From assembly GCF_964340395.1 (NCBI RefSeq), contig NC_135570.1, forward strand, positions 6,153,822 through 6,217,821: a stretch of 64,000 bases of DNA, read 5' to 3'. How positions within the stretch are numbered: the first letter of the stretch is position 1; the number at the start of each line of letters is the position of its first letter. Made by a program: the position numbers and the translations under genes. This DNA is from Glandiceps talaboti. Taxonomy: Eukaryota; Hemichordata; Enteropneusta; Spengelidae. A model generated the notes under the pieces. That model saw only the letters and a program-made list of their open reading frames with translations. It had not been told where the DNA came from and did not search any database. This document shows positions 28,951-42,764 of the stretch, one piece after another.

Positions 28951-29675
28951 TGCTGAGTGATGTACATCAGAACAAAGCATTATGGGAAGTGTAACACTGT
29001 TAGGATCTTCACATCTCTTGAAAGAATTGCCTTTAAAAGCATTGTTAGACAGTGGTTCAAAACTCTTAATTCTGTTGGTTACTGGTATAGATGTGTACAT
29101 GTGAAGAGGGTGTGTACATCACTATTGAAAGCCAACACAAGTTGTCACATTTGGTGAGTGAGTTCACTATGAGAACCCCTCGAGTACCATGCTCTTTACC
29201 CCTAAGTTACTTGTATGACTTGTGAGTTTGCTGGGTTCCACCGTAGAGTAAATTATGGCGATATTTTGAATGCAGCCTATATTTCTCTCAGTTATGATAA
29301 GTACCCATTGCTATGAACTATTGAACTTGCCGAGTGTATAATCCTAAGGAAAATCTCATTTCCTGTCAATGGTTCCATCACTTTAGCAAATTAAAGTTAG
29401 TGGTTTTGGTTAGATGGTTTAAGTTCATATCTTGATTTAATTACAAACAGAAGTGTTCTCATAGATGCCTAACAAATTACATTTTGTATTCAATAAAATG
29501 CTTCAAATGAGTAGGTTTAATTAAATTTTTAATTAAAACTTGGGTTAAATTGATAAGTGCAGTAATAAGTAGAAGAATATTATAAATATCAGTCATGCAT
29601 TGATTCGAAGTCCTTATATATTGTTGTTCCTTGTGAGGTGTGGCCGGCAAAGCACCTCATCTGTCGAGCAAATAA

Positions 29676-29678
29676 AAT

Positions 29679-29734
<56 letters not shown>
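29676..29734. repeat. (GACA)n microsatellite
   Basis: About 14 uninterrupted CAGA units. Confidence 0.97.
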
Positions 29735-30097
29735 GTTGCTATCTGGAGCTGAACATACCTTTTTTTTAAATGCGACAACTGCTTAATAAAAATTCAACAA
29801 CAACTCGCAGTGTAAATCAAATCCTTAGAAAGTAACAAGATCAGTTATGTTTTCAAAAATACTGAATGATGACAGCCTGCTTCTACCTACATGTATGCAA
29901 ATATGACATTGCACAATATACAAAATATTCAAGGTTCATACAGTAGTAACAAGCTAAGCTTAAGCACAGCTACCACACTGCAGATGTGGCCAACTTTTAT
30001 GTCTACACAAACAAATAAACCACATTTGTGTCATTGATGACTGTTGATTGAGTTTTGATGTCTTTGATATCAACTATATATATATATATATTTTTCG

Positions 30098-30586
30098 ATG
30101 GCGAGTAAGGAAACACCACGTTTAGGGTGACCCTATTTTTTTTCCTGTTTCTCATTACCCGATCAACCCAAATTTTCAGCTCCGACATCAAAATAATAAT
30201 AATAATTAATTTTCTCCCACCCTTAATATTTTGCAGAACAGCACCCTCTCTGGCAAGAAACAAGTGCCCAGACTGACGACATCATCTACAGTCATGGCAG
30301 CAGTGACGACACTTGTTCACGAACAGAGCATTTCTTTTATGACAAAAGTTATCCAAGTGGGGAAGTGTTGAGAACATGCCAACTGTATAGAGAAGCTGGG
30401 AAAGAGCTTGTTAGCAGGAATCCAATAAAAAGAAGATAGAGAGGAAGAAAAGGAAAAGCAGAGAAAAATGAAGATGATTTTTTTATTTTTTCACTTAAAA
30501 AAAAAAATCAACCGACCATCCCATAGTTGCTATGAAAAAGTAATGAGAAACACAAAAAAATAGGGTCATCCTTAGCTTGCTGGCAC
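30098..30586. mobile_element. Inverted-repeat-bounded element E (about 490 bp)
   Basis: Left arm TAGGGTGACCCTATTTTTTTTCCTGTTTCTCATTAC and right arm, reversed, AAGGATGACCCTATTTTTTTGTG plus TTTCTCATTAC. GGCGAGTAAGG/GCCAGCAAGC-type words extend the match outward. It encloses a protein-like open segment. Confidence 0.7.
30227..30439 (+). pseudogene. Coding-like segment inside element E
   Basis: 70 codons free of stops, ending in TAG, preceded by an in-frame TAA and by a good acceptor (CTTAATATTTTGCAG ending 30236). The reading from 30236 is HPLWQETSAQTDDIIYSHGS... then YREAGKELVSRNPIKRR. Base composition is markedly less AT-rich than its surroundings. It resembles a terminal exon, either of the parent element or of a captured gene. 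No family recognised and no ATG. Confidence 0.4.
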
Positions 30587-31859
30587 TGTACTCTACATAA
30601 AAGTTTTAACTTAGTAGTTAAATTATATACATGCTATGAATTCATTTGAAATTACAGAATTACACATTTGAAATGACTTATACAAAATATCTATGACAGA
30701 AATAGTGGAATAAATATATAAAGCTCAGGCTGTAAACAACTGTCAAAATGCGCATGCCAGAATTCTGTTATGAATACGAGCAGTCCATTCTTGTCGATCT
30801 AACATTTTAATTTAGTTCAAGGGTGCTTTTTTAATTCATTAAAGATTTCAAAATTAAAATAACTACATTAATTAAGTTGTATATAAATTTAAATTCAAAT
30901 TGTCACAAGAAATTGTTGCCCATCTAATATTTACACCACGGTTGAATTCAAAATGGCTTCCAAAACAAATATGGCTACTCAATAGGAAAAACACATATAT
31001 TTTATGATTGTTTTCAAGAACAAGATGGAATTCCTGGTTTCTTATAATTCATTCAAGGAACACGGAATAAGAGTTTACAAAGTTTTTGAAAAAGTTTTTG
31101 AATGATTTAAAGTCGTGTACATATGTATGAAATTGGGTCTAAATGATGTATTCTTCACTAACGACTTTACGGAAAAAGAGATTTTGCTACTTGTTAAATG
31201 TTCAAATTCTCATTTTCTACATGTATCTGAATGTTAAGATTGCATAAGTTGCTCTTCACTGCTAGCCCATACATGTATATAAATCATAAATTGTCAGAAA
31301 GCTTTCACTGACATGACTTTCCTCTTTTATGTCATTATCAGAATTCAATAGATATTGATTTTTCATTGCCTTTCATTTCTACAATGCATAATTGTAGGTG
31401 TTGAATTATCGTTATGGCAACAGCACAATACAAAACTCAATCAATGCTTGTCCTTACGCATGCTAAATTACCATTCTATCAGTCACGTTTCAAACATTTA
31501 TATGTCTCCAATAAAACAAGCAAAAAATTTGCTTCAGTTTCTAGTGACAGACAGTTTCAATACACTTATCAACATGAATAGTTAGCATTAGGATTTTTTT
31601 TCATAAAAATGATTGTGCAGGAAAAGAAAGCCAAATACGATTAATGGTTTTTATTGCAAAATTTCAACACTTATACTACATTTTACCATCTAAGTACAAA
31701 ATGTACAGTTGAACAACTTCATTTTTCTTTAAAAATTACTGACACATAAAAATTATAGTTTCATGAGTACAACAAGAAGTGGAAGTATTCCATATGGGAA
31801 GTTTAAATATGAAAATAGGACAACATAAATTCTTCAACGTGTTTGATTTAAATGCAGTG
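30587..31859. other. AT-rich intronic DNA, nothing recognised
   Basis: No structure beyond scattered A/T runs. Confidence 0.5.
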
Positions 31860-32270
31860 TACAAATGTAAGTTAGCATTAGTAATTTAAATGCATAGTAA
31901 GTCAGAACTAACAATATAAATGCATTGTTAGTCAGTATTAACAATTTAAATGCATTGTAAATTGTTGCATTGTAATTTTACATAATTTACAAGTCTGCAG
32001 TTTAAGTCTGCATTGTACTTTTATCTAATTGCATTGTAAGTTGTAGATGCATTGTAATTTGCATTGTAAGTCTTTATTATATTGCACTTGCATCATAATC
32101 TGCATTGTAAATCTGCATTGTAAATTATAAGCATTATAATTTGCATTGTAGTTTACATTGTAAATTGCAAGTGCATTGTAATTTGCCTTGCAAGTTTACA
32201 GTGTAAATTGTAAGTGCATTGTAAGTTTGTAGTTTACATGTAAGTCTGAATTGTAAGTTTGCAGGTAGAT
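31860..32270. repeat. Degenerate short-unit repeat of GCATTGTAA
   Basis: GCATTGTAA, ATTTGCATTGTA, AAGTTTGCA and related words recur irregularly every 10-35 bases. Confidence 0.8.
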
Positions 32271-33726
32271 TATACACAATGTAGTTTAAATAGGGAACTT
32301 GCAAACCCGCCATGTTGAATGTTGCATTGTGGGAATTGTGATAATAAATACTAATCAATTAGTATTGTAAACAATGTTGATACATTGTTTGTAACCACAA
32401 ATAATCAATTCATATTTACCCTGACAATTGTGGGAGGTTAATTTTATCAGTAGCTCCAGATTAGGGAATATGATAACCACAGATAATCCCATAGTCCTTT
32501 GCATCTGAGCATGCTCAGTCTGGATTGCAAGTTCCTTATTCATGCTAATTCTGCATTCTAGAAAGTCTTGACTTTTTTATGAAAAGGGCAGAGACATACA
32601 TTCTGTTCATTGAGAGTCATAAATTGCCTCAGTAGAAAATGGAGGAAATGAAAACACAATCGCACCTATACAGCATGTACATTTGTATGTGTATAATGAA
32701 GGCTACCTTGTAGGAAAATCAATATCTAATAACACCAAATAATCATCAGAAACTGTGAACTATACAGCACTGATATTGGTAATCAATAATTCACTCTGTC
32801 GGCAGTATTTGCTTTCTAATTTAATGTGTTCTGGAGAAGTATGCCTTTCATTTCTCATGATAACTGTACATAGAAAATGTATTCATCATTAATACCAAAC
32901 ACTATTCATATGGGCAATAGGGAACCTAGCAACCCAAATCATAATATTGGTCATATTCACAATCGTGTTTAAGTCATACAGATATGTTATTGACATCAAA
33001 ACAAGAGCATTTATCATTGTAACATTGGTACATTACTGATTGGAACCAACCCATTCACTCTTTCAAATAATGGTGACAGAGTATTAAAAGGACCCCAATT
33101 GAAATACATGTATAAAAGATACAATACAACCACTATCCATTACTGCCCAGTGTTCGTGTTGTGACTGACAAGTTACTTACTATTTTAATAAAGTAAACAG
33201 TAACAGAGATATTTACCATGTACTGGCTAACTAGAGTTACAACCATCAAATATAATTTCTCACAGGTTTTTTTTCAATCACAAAATTTGTCCATATCTCC
33301 TTGTGATACAGTAGGTACAGATGTACCCTGGTGGATTCTAATGACAAGCATAAAAGCTACAAAAATTCAAAAACGAGGAGTCAAAATTCTACAATTCAGT
33401 CAGAAACTTAGGGTCATATGTCTACATGCTGTGGGAAAATAGGAGTAAAAAGTCTTAGAAAAATTTGAAAATGGGCAACCTACATCTATGTTCTCAAAAA
33501 ATGTCAGGAAAATTTGAAAATCAGCAATTTGGAAACTACATTGTCAAAAAGTATGGGGTCAAAGGTTATACATGCTTTCAAAGAGGGTGTTAAATCTCTG
33601 TGTTGCTTAGAAATTCACGAGTCAAAAGACTACATGATTCGAAAAAGGGGGACAAAACTGTGATAAATGCTCCCTGTATGTACATAACCTAAATTACGCG
33701 AGTACCCACACCCCATCACCACCTCC

Positions 33727-33765
33727 TACCCCTCCCACTCCCACCCCCTACCACCACCCCATCCC
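33727..33765 (-). other. G-quadruplex motif in a C-rich tract
   Basis: The minus strand has six G-runs of 3-5 with loops of 1-8 bases. It lies on the presumed Slo sense strand. The C-rich tract itself begins near 33705. Confidence 0.65.
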
Positions 33766-33769
33766 AGCT

Positions 33770-36334
33770 GTATCTTTATAATATGTACTCTCTCTGAAAT
33801 GTTTAATCTTTGCTTCATTTCAAATCTATTTTTCTTAGAAGAGCCTTAGGTCCAAACTAATTGAAAAATTCAAGTTTTGTGAACTTCACAACTGCATAGT
33901 GAGCCATTATACTATATCTGCAAAGCCTCCACCATCGTTAATACACCTAGCATCATTATCATCCAAGCATTTTTTCCTAAGGTTTGGGAAACCCAGTAAC
34001 AGAGAAGTGTCATTCTGTTAAATATTGCACCGTTTCCATATCTGGCACAACTATAAAATACCTGGGGAACTCAGGTCAATTTTACCGTAGTCTAGTTCCT
34101 ATTATACGGTATCATTAAGATTTATACCTCATGGTTTAGTTAGAGACCACATTGACATCCAGATAATTTGACCACAGATGCTGGATTTCATTCCAAGGTC
34201 TAGGACTTTATCTTCTTATCATCTATAACAACAACAATCACCTAATTCACACAGTACGTGTTATTGAATGACTAGTACTTATGCATATGTATTTCATAAA
34301 TTGAAATAAATATACATGTACTTATTAAACTGACTATGTATGAATATATTCATGTTCTTTCCAGGTCAACAGTTGTCCACAAGGGGCTAACCCTTTTTCA
34401 TCATTCAAATTTTCTTTGTGCAAGTTTAGGCCAGCACAAGTTTCATCTTTCTGTGCAATTTGTTTGGACCCAAATACTGACCCAAATATTTCACTTGATT
34501 AACCAGCTTGTACTTTCTTGTTGTGGTGCACCTATTATTTACATTTTCACTGTATATACAAACACAAACAAACAAACGAAAAATACTGTCATTGTTTCAG
34601 CAGTGCTGCTCATTTCTTGAAGCTTGGCATAGAAAAGGGTGATACATTTGTAATCCCTCCCTGAGCCTGTGAGAGAAATACCATGTTATGACGAATAGTG
34701 TATAGAGATTTGTTAGATATCTAAATTTACAATTAAGTAGTCTTAAAATGCAACTTTCATTTCATCAGGAAATCACCGACTTTCATGACCTTTACATGAG
34801 ACTAGCGACTAGAGTAGTTTGGCAGGTGTCATCTTTGAATAAATTTACATCGAATTGAAAAACATGCCACCCAACTTTTGCATTCCTAATAGTAATTGTT
34901 GACTTCGATGACTCCTATGTGACACCGCAGTAGTACATCAGGTGCCATCTTTGAATAAATTTATATCAATCTATAAGCTACTGTCCAATTGTGCTCCTAT
35001 TTGCTACAAGACCTCCTTCAGGAACAAAGATTTACAAATAGAATTGGCACCCATAGCAATATAGGTTATTGAATAAATTTGAGTCTCATTGAAATTGAAT
35101 TTTATTTACTTCTTGTATACATGTACCTATGAATGCCTGGATGGTAACCTAGGTTACACAGAGGTCAGAGGTTATGATAATAATGAATCACAAGAAGGTT
35201 CAGTTACTTACAAGTGTTACATTTGTCATGGAGAACACTTTATTCAACAAAAAGGGAATGAAAATATATACAATGTATAAAGAAATGTTTTGAAACACTG
35301 TCCATACATTGAACAACAAAAATATCTTTTCAAAAATGATCACAGAATTGAGAACCTAGTCTAAAATGCAAATTACATGTATCTTTAAACTCATTTACGG
35401 CAAATGACAGATTAGAATAACTTCTCAGAAAAGCTTAGCATTGGAAAAATAAATATATAGAGTAAAGATTCAAGTCATTCTATATTCAAATACTGTAAAC
35501 AACAGCTTCTAGAAAAAGCTCACAGGTGTTAACATAGTAGAAAATATGATTTGTATACTAATTTAATGAAAATAACAGCAAATAGTCTTGATAAAGCCAG
35601 CTAAGTTGTGAAACTATAGGCTATAGTCAAAGATCTGAGCCACTTCTGAACTCATCTCCTTCAAACAATATTTATGCAGCCAGCCTGCCTTGGTGATAAA
35701 ACAGGAAGCATTCAACTATAGAAATCAATTCTCCAAGGTATTGGTATAGGCTTAACTAGAGATGATGTGCAAGACAGCTAGCAATATTTATGCTGTCCTG
35801 GATTAAGTGATCAATTTTCTACATCATGTGCAACTGCAGTGATGCAGCCGATACGATGGTGCGCACAGCAACCAACTAAAGAAAGACTATATAAATGAAA
35901 CATTTCACATATAGGTATGATATATATATATGTATGCAGTCATGTAGTGAAAATATTAAATGGTGTCTGACAGAGATACATACAGCAGGCTGGATACACC
36001 TTGCAAGTGGTCTCTCAACAGAGCCGGCAAACTCAGTGATTCAAACTTAGCATTTTTCACCACACCTCATTAACTGCACCCATTTACTGTGAGATAAACT
36101 CAGCATAAAATTAGCATATTATGTGTTGATATTCATTGGTGAGATTACTTTGCAAATATATATTGCAGCTATTTTGGTGGTTGATCCTTATTTTTCTATG
36201 TACACTGCCCATGTGCAAGATATGCATCCCTAGTCTGTTTACTGCTCTCTTGTGGTACATCATCAGCTGCCGGTATACATCCTAGCCCTCAAAATCAATG
36301 CTTCTCTTGATAACTATGAACAAGTCAGTAATTA
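33770..36334. other. Intronic DNA with a weak 115-120 bp duplication
   Basis: CAGGTG.CATCTTTGAATAAATTTA occurs at about 34824 and 34939, with a relic near 35065. Nothing else recognised. Confidence 0.5.
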
Positions 36335-36535
36335 CAATTTGAAAATGTGCACTAAATAACCTGATTACAACATGACAACATTATTCAAATGAAGTCATTG
36401 TGTAAGTGTACACCCAATAACCTGATTACAACCATGACATTATTCAAATGAAGTCATTATGTAAATGAACACCCAATAACCCAATTACAACCATGGCATT
36501 ATTCAAATGAAGTCATTATGTTAATGAACACATAG
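36335..36535. repeat. Tandem repeat, about 63-bp unit, three copies
   Basis: Core AATAACCTGATTACAACCATGAC and ATTATTCAAATGAAGTCATT.TGT.AA. Confidence 0.9.
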
Positions 36536-36862
36536 CACAGATGAACACAGAAGTTAATACATGAAACATGTGAGGTGTGCATGTGATAAGTTATATGTGA
36601 TTATGTAAACTTAAACATACAGTACGAGTATTTGATAAGGACTTTTGGGGACATGGTTTACTGAAACAGTTTTAATCATTCTCCAGACAAGCTAGTTGGT
36701 TTCGAGGGAGTACAACACGTAGGAGTTTAGGAGGTACGACGACAGCTAACAATGTGACACAACAGTACAGTAAACAGGCTCGTGCATCCGTTGCTGGCAA
36801 CAGTAAGCTTGCATGCATGAGTATGTATACAAGATGGCATGTGATAAAAGAGGCTATTTAGA

Positions 36863-37587
36863 TGTTATTCCCCTATATTTTTCTTCGTTCAGCCAAGGAG
36901 AACACTGGTGACTTAAGGGGCCTTTGTCACTATGCGTCTAATTTAAGTAATGGCAATTTTGAATCTTTTGATTCATATTTCGAGCACAGCTGTGTGTAAA
37001 ACCAGTGACGTAGAATGCATTGTCATGACATACATGTACACTGAATATAGACAAGTGTCCAGAATATATATTCCATGTATTTTTTGTTCAACATGGCTTG
37101 TGCATGCTATAATATTGTATTACACCTGTTCTTTCTATATCTACGTTTACATGTAGGTTATCATGAACTCCACTACTGTGGACAGGATGCTCTTATTGTT
37201 TATAAACTGAGGTATATGGAGTGACTTAATGTCACGGGAAATCATCAACCAAACATGGACAATTCTACGACAATTTGCCAGTCAATGTCTTTGGTTTCCA
37301 TTACAACAAGGAATTTGTGTGGAAATGGAACTTCCAGAACAAAGTAGTCTACTGGAAGTGACCACCTGCAAACACAAGCAGAGTAACCAGTGGATGTACA
37401 TGCACTCTTGTGAGAACTAGTTTATGGTCCTTGGGTTCATTTGGAAAATGAATTTTTAATGATGGCATATCAGTATTTCAGGACTCTCAGGAGTATGCCA
37501 CTCATTTTCAACCAATAGTGACAAATTATTAGGCCCCTTATGTTCCCCATTTTTCCTCAGATGAATAAAGAAAATATTTGGGAATCA
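36863..37587 (+). mobile_element. MITE-like family B, copy 2, with both ends
   Basis: Left TTATTCCCCTATATTTTTCTTCG...TTAAGGGGCCT and right end, reversed, GATTCCCAAATATTTTCTT...ATAAGGGGCCT form terminal inverted repeats of about 60 bp. The first 230 bp match copy 1 at 13550. A 63-codon ORF inside (37229-37420) has no motif. Confidence 0.75.
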
Positions 37588-37749
37588 TATACAAATATTA
37601 ATCCCTTCTACAAATACAGACCTATTTTAATAAAATTAATGTATATCTGTATATCTTTTACTTGTATCATATGTGATTCACATATCTTCAGTTGACTGCT
37701 CTACAAAGAAATTGCTTGAAGCAAAATCTGAACAATTAGAAGTCTTTTG

Positions 37750-37970
37750 ATTTTTTATACAACACTAAATTCTCAAATTACATGCTATCTACATTGTATT
37801 AAAGTTCTAAGATTTCAACGTGTTATTATATTACTTTTGAAACTGATATAATCATCAAATAAACTAAATATAAACAATTGGTTCCAGCTACAATAAGAAA
37901 GTGTGATTCTTTTAACAATACTAATTTCTCAATTTATATTCTACCTTTATCTGATATTAATATTTCTAAG
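37750..37970. repeat. Tandem duplication that preserves an empty transposon site
   Basis: Unit of about 160 bp with AATTCTCAAATTA-type, TCTAAGATTTCAACGTGTT and ATAATCATCAAATAAAC. The first copy runs unbroken through TCTAAGATTTCAA (37806); the second is split by the 438-bp element at 37970 and resumes at 38408. Confidence 0.75.
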
Positions 37971-38407
37971 GCTGTGTTTACACAATGTTTTAAAATAAAA
38001 ATGATAACATTTTCATGTTAACACATTTTCATGTTTACACAATATGCTGTCAAGCAATTTGGACAACTTACACAGAAGCTCAGAAGGTGGAACAATTAAA
38101 AACTGTTGCTGCTGCACATGTGCAAACATTACAACACACTTTCAGCGTGTGCATAAGTACGTCATCGATGGAATTATTCTTGAGGTTAAATTTCTGCTTT
38201 TTCGAATTCTTGCATATTCGGTTGTTGACATGACACTGTTTTCTAATCTTTCCATTTTCACCCGTTTACACACACTCCATTTTTAAATGAAAACACCAAA
38301 TCAATTGTGTTTTCTTGTGTATTTTTATTGTCTCAAGTACAATGTAAGTGCCAATGCCACAAAATAGTTGCGTTTTCGTTTGAAAACAGCATCATGCAAA
38401 CCGAGTC
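37970..38407. mobile_element. 438-bp MITE with TAA target duplication (Harbinger-like)
   Basis: Ends GGCTGTGTTTACACAATG and, reversed, GACTCGGTTTGCATGATG. TAA at 37967-37969 and 38408-38410. The tandem copy upstream has a single TCTAAGATTTCAA, which confirms the duplication. A TAA (TWA) target suggests PIF/Harbinger; no transposase is encoded. Confidence 0.8.
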
Positions 38408-39149
38408 TAAGATTTCAATGTGTTCTCGCTATTACTCAAGAAAACGATACAATCATCAAATAAACAACATATAACGAAATTGATACAACTACATCATCAT
38501 GTATATAGTTGATGTAATCTTTCAGTTACCAGGCAACGCTGATTTGATTTTGGAACAATCTCATATACAATTTGTGGCTGGCCAATACAATCAAACTATT
38601 CACACATAAAACCAAAATTAATATTTTTTTCTAAAATTTTCGGTAACCTTTCCTTTTCTTAATTTGTATAGCTTACTATGTCTGTACCTATTTTAATGTG
38701 TACTTGCTACTAGTGTTTGTAGTCTGTGTTTCCTTATACTGAGTATGTTCATTATTTCTAATTTTACTTTTAATACCTCAGATATACGTTGTTTTAGTAC
38801 TGTAGTGTTAGTATAAATATATAAAGAAATTATACAAAAGATATAAAACTGGTATTAAACTATGATCATAAATACATTTATTTGAAATTTACTTAGCAAA
38901 TACTGGTGTTGAATATATACTGATTATTTATAAGGGAATGTTTCATGCACTGTACATGTTACACTGGTAAGTAATATCCTGTGAGTTTAATTGCTGGCAC
39001 CCCACTACTTGTGTACATGTACAAAATGTATGCTAATTCTAAGAATTTAGTTACCGTAATTGCACATATAGTAATGTAATATTTCACTGCAAAACAAACA
39101 CATATGAAACAAATATGTCCTACGGTAAGCAGTGGATATCTGATTATTC

Positions 39150-39300
39150 TTGCCTATAGCTTTCCATACATAAATACATAATCTACACAGAAATATCAAC
39201 ACAATATATAAGACTTTCCATACATTTATACATAAGCCACACAGAAATATCAACAAAATGTATCAAGCTTTCCATACATTAAATTGATAAATCTCACAAA
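39150..39300. repeat. Tandem repeat, about 60-bp unit
   Basis: CTTTCCATACATAAATACATAA and CACACAGAAATATCAACA recur in three decaying copies. Confidence 0.8.
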
Positions 39301-40918
39301 CAGTAATCCTACATTTTGCCAATAGCTTGCTATACATACATGTAAATGCATAACCCAAAACACAAATATAAAAAAAATCTAGAACCCAAACCATACAAAA
39401 TGTCATACTTATGTGTTAATGTGGAATTTCTTTCCCCTCTCTACAAAAATATATAGAAATATTATTGCAAGCTGTTTTTATTTGAACACATATGGGTACA
39501 GTTGCATTCAACTCAAATACTTCAGGACATTATGGTCTACAAGTAAAACCAACAAGTCCATGACATAAACTGATATAAAAATATCTTCATCTTGCCATTT
39601 AAAATGAACATAGGGATAAACAAGAAAACCCTACCTGCATAAATACATGTATGACATTCCTCCAAACAAAGAAAGCAAAGCATTCCATGCATATTGCTAA
39701 TAAGTTGTATTTAATTCATAAACATAATATGTGTGGTGGAAATAAAAATCTAAATACTTTTGCTGTTGCTTTTGGTCACAAAACATCAAATTCTACATGA
39801 AAATCTGGGGAAAAATCAGGGGTCGACATACAAATGAAATTGAGGTCAAAATCCAATATGGCTGCCTAATCCAATATGGCCACTAATTACTGTGTTAACT
39901 GTAAGGCAATATGACTGATTGACAATTTCATTGAAAACAAGATGGTGAACCCCAATTTGTTTTTATTATTTCAATAGGATGGTGGATAGCTTCCATACGG
40001 CAAGGTTTGAAAGAGATTTTTAAGCACTTTGATTATCAGGGAAATAAGTCTCTGATGTGCAATCTACCGGTACACAATGTACCTTATATGTAGGCAATCT
40101 ACTGTGTAAATATCTTCCGAGAAATAATGTAACTCACTTTAGGTGCGTACCATCAATTCCATATGAAGAGGACTTGATGTGAAATCAAGGATGCAATAAG
40201 TGAGCTGGAAATTCCATCCGACTGCTTCGAGGTGTTTATTAGAGAAATTGTATTACCATACTTTCATCTACATAGCCTCTCTCATTTTCTGCTTCACCAA
40301 AGCGGGAAATAAAGTGCACAGAGTTTACCCTTGCATGACGTTTCATGTACAAATGTACATGTACCCCCAGTACATGTAGCTTGAAAGACATAAGCTATGA
40401 ATATAGTGTTTTCCCCACTATAGTCTAGAGAAAGTATGGTGCAAACATGTCCTAGCCATCTAGGCTGCCATGCTTGGCAGGTTTCTACCGGGCTTCAAAA
40501 GTGTTCTACCATCCTTGAGCTTTAGTAATCTTTGAATGCCAAAATCATAATAATACTTTCACATGAAGAGAAATGGCGGATCCTCAATGTACATAATTGT
40601 GTGTATGTGTTAAAATAAACCTCTCAGAGTTTGTTCCAGTGCTGAAGACATGCATATTATATGCTGATCACTATGCAAACAAATATGCAAATTACATGTT
40701 ATTTATATGTAAATTAATATGCAAATTAGTTGGGAATAAAATCCATTATACACTGTACCATGCACAAGCCAAGATATTGTCAGTGAACAGAAAATATGGA
40801 TTATGTACCTTGGTCGTTCTACATCATGACAACCCGCTCCTCAAAATTTGAGTCAAAACGTTCTAAACTGCCATTATATTTCTCGATTTTGCATGAATTA
40901 TACGTGAGGAGGAATAAT
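39301..40918. other. AT-rich intronic DNA, nothing recognised
   Basis: ACATGTAC-rich around 40345-40380. The ORF at 40597-40851 has no motif. Confidence 0.5.
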
Positions 40919-41088
40919 TATATTATTCCCCTGGGCCAAAATTTTTTTTTCATTTAGCTGGAAAATACTTGTGACCTAAGGGTTTGTCACTACTCGTCTA
41001 TCAACTTGTAGCAACAAGGCCCCTTAGATTACTCATACTTTCCTTGGCCAAAGGAAAAAAAACATTTGGGAATAATATCTTATTATTT
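40919..41088. mobile_element. MITE-like family B, copy 3, collapsed palindrome
   Basis: About 170 bp folding on itself: left ATATTATTCCCCTGGGCCAAAA...TGACCTAAGG and right, reversed, ATATTATTCCC...TTTGGCCAAGGAAAGTA...TAATCTAAGGGGCC. It consists of the two terminal repeats of family B with almost no interior. Confidence 0.8.
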
Positions 41089-42283
41089 TCTATTCATAGG
41101 CAATAACTTGGCTTATACAAAGTACAACGATAAATATTATCTGTATTATAATAAGACAGACTGTACAGCTGATAAAAAATATTGAAATATGTAATAATAA
41201 TTATAAAAATTTATGTATAATAACTTTTATAAAATAATGAAATAAATTTCATTTTGAAAAGATAATAATCATTATACTAAATGTATAATTACTATAATTC
41301 ATAAAATATTTGTACCTTGAATCTCAGTTATTATAATAATTATGTATAATATAATCCATAAATTATTAAAACAGTGAATCTCATTTGCATAGGAAAACAG
41401 TGAATCTAATTTTAACTAGATGACATAAATTTATTCAATGATATTAGAATATTAGAATGGCAAGGAATTCTAATCCAGGTTTGCTATTACATGTATCTAT
41501 GTGCAGTCATGGGGAATACATATGAACAGTCCCATAGTGGCCTAGATAACAAATGCAGTCTTCATACTCATAGTACCAAAGGTAATTACACAGCTCCAAT
41601 TCAGAAGACAAGCATATAAGCTGACACACAATAGTGACTCTACAAATCGACAATGTAATGTAATACCTCTAGCGTTGTGGTATAGTTTTACATAATTTGA
41701 TAGTTCTAGCGTACAGAAAAAAGCAGTTCATAACCCGACAAGAGTAATTGCTCAAATTTTCATTCTGTGCGTACAGGACAAACCAATTCTTCATTTCCAT
41801 ACTTCTAATATGACTAGCCATGTAAATTAACAGCTGCCCTACTTACGCAATTTCCTAACTTTGTAATTTCGTTATCTCGGCTGGAAATTGCATGCTATGA
41901 TATACCAAACTGTGAATGATGAAAGCTATTCAGCGATTATTCAACTTTTTGTCAAAGGTTATGAGTGCAAATGATCATATAACTTCTATAGCTGGTGATA
42001 TTATTTATTCTTTAAGTGCATTTCCATGTTACTGATCAATAGTCCAATTTCTGAACTGCTTAATAACATTTTCGTCCTAATTTGTATGATAAGAATAAAC
42101 CGTAGAATGGATAATAACATAATACTTCTCTATGTGAAAAGAACATGCCAGAAAATATAATACTTTAATATTTGGACAAGTAGGGTATAGATATTAAAAC
42201 AGATTGAAGTTTTCTCAAAGCGTTTTCAATATAATCAGGCATTTGTTCCCCAAATCCCAAATCATTTGCGCATGTGCCAGAGT
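41089..42283. other. Very AT-rich intronic DNA
   Basis: ATAATTAT-like sequence at 41090-41400; no gene. Confidence 0.5.
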
Positions 42284-42490
42284 TATGATGGGCAAATGGT
42301 TAGAGTGACCGGTTTGGCAGATTGTAGATTCGAGCCCCATCGCTGCTGTTTGTTTCTGAGTGGCTAAACTCCTTCAGGAAGATTTGAACCACAACTGTGC
42401 CTCGGTCAACCTAGCTGTATAATTGGGGACATGGTAGGATGGAGGTTGCAATGTGAATGCTTTAATCGTAAAATCCACTGCTATAAATAT
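42284..42490 (+). mobile_element. tRNA-derived SINE
   Basis: Pol III head: A-box-like TGGGCAAATGGTTAGAG (from 42289) and B-box AGATTCGAGCCC (42326-42337). The body has CTGAGTGGCTAAACTCCTTC, TGTGCCTCGGTCA, AGCTGTATAATTGGGGAC and GGTTGCAATGTGAATGC, shared with the copy at 6924-7050. The central block recalls the conserved core of marine-invertebrate SINEs (MetaSINE-like); that family name is a guess. Confidence 0.85.
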
Positions 42491-42764
42491 TGTATGTTGT
42501 GTTACTTATATGATCATTTGAATATTCGCATATTCATGAGGGAACTTCAAATGCATCACTTTTTCTTGCAATTTGAAATGGTGCTCCATGTTGTACACAT
42601 GATAATTACTAGTCCTTTCTAGCTTAAAGGGATTTCATTGCTTTTTCCTTACATTTTTCATGAAATTTTTCTTAAATGTGGCAGAACAGACATGGTGAGT
42701 ATACATATATGTATATACATGTGGAAGCCATGGATGGTGGGTACACATGAATATGTGTATAGAT

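Noticed and set aside
42284-42345. A functional tRNA gene
   Set aside because: The cloverleaf is not complete, and the sequence continues into a SINE body found elsewhere without the head.
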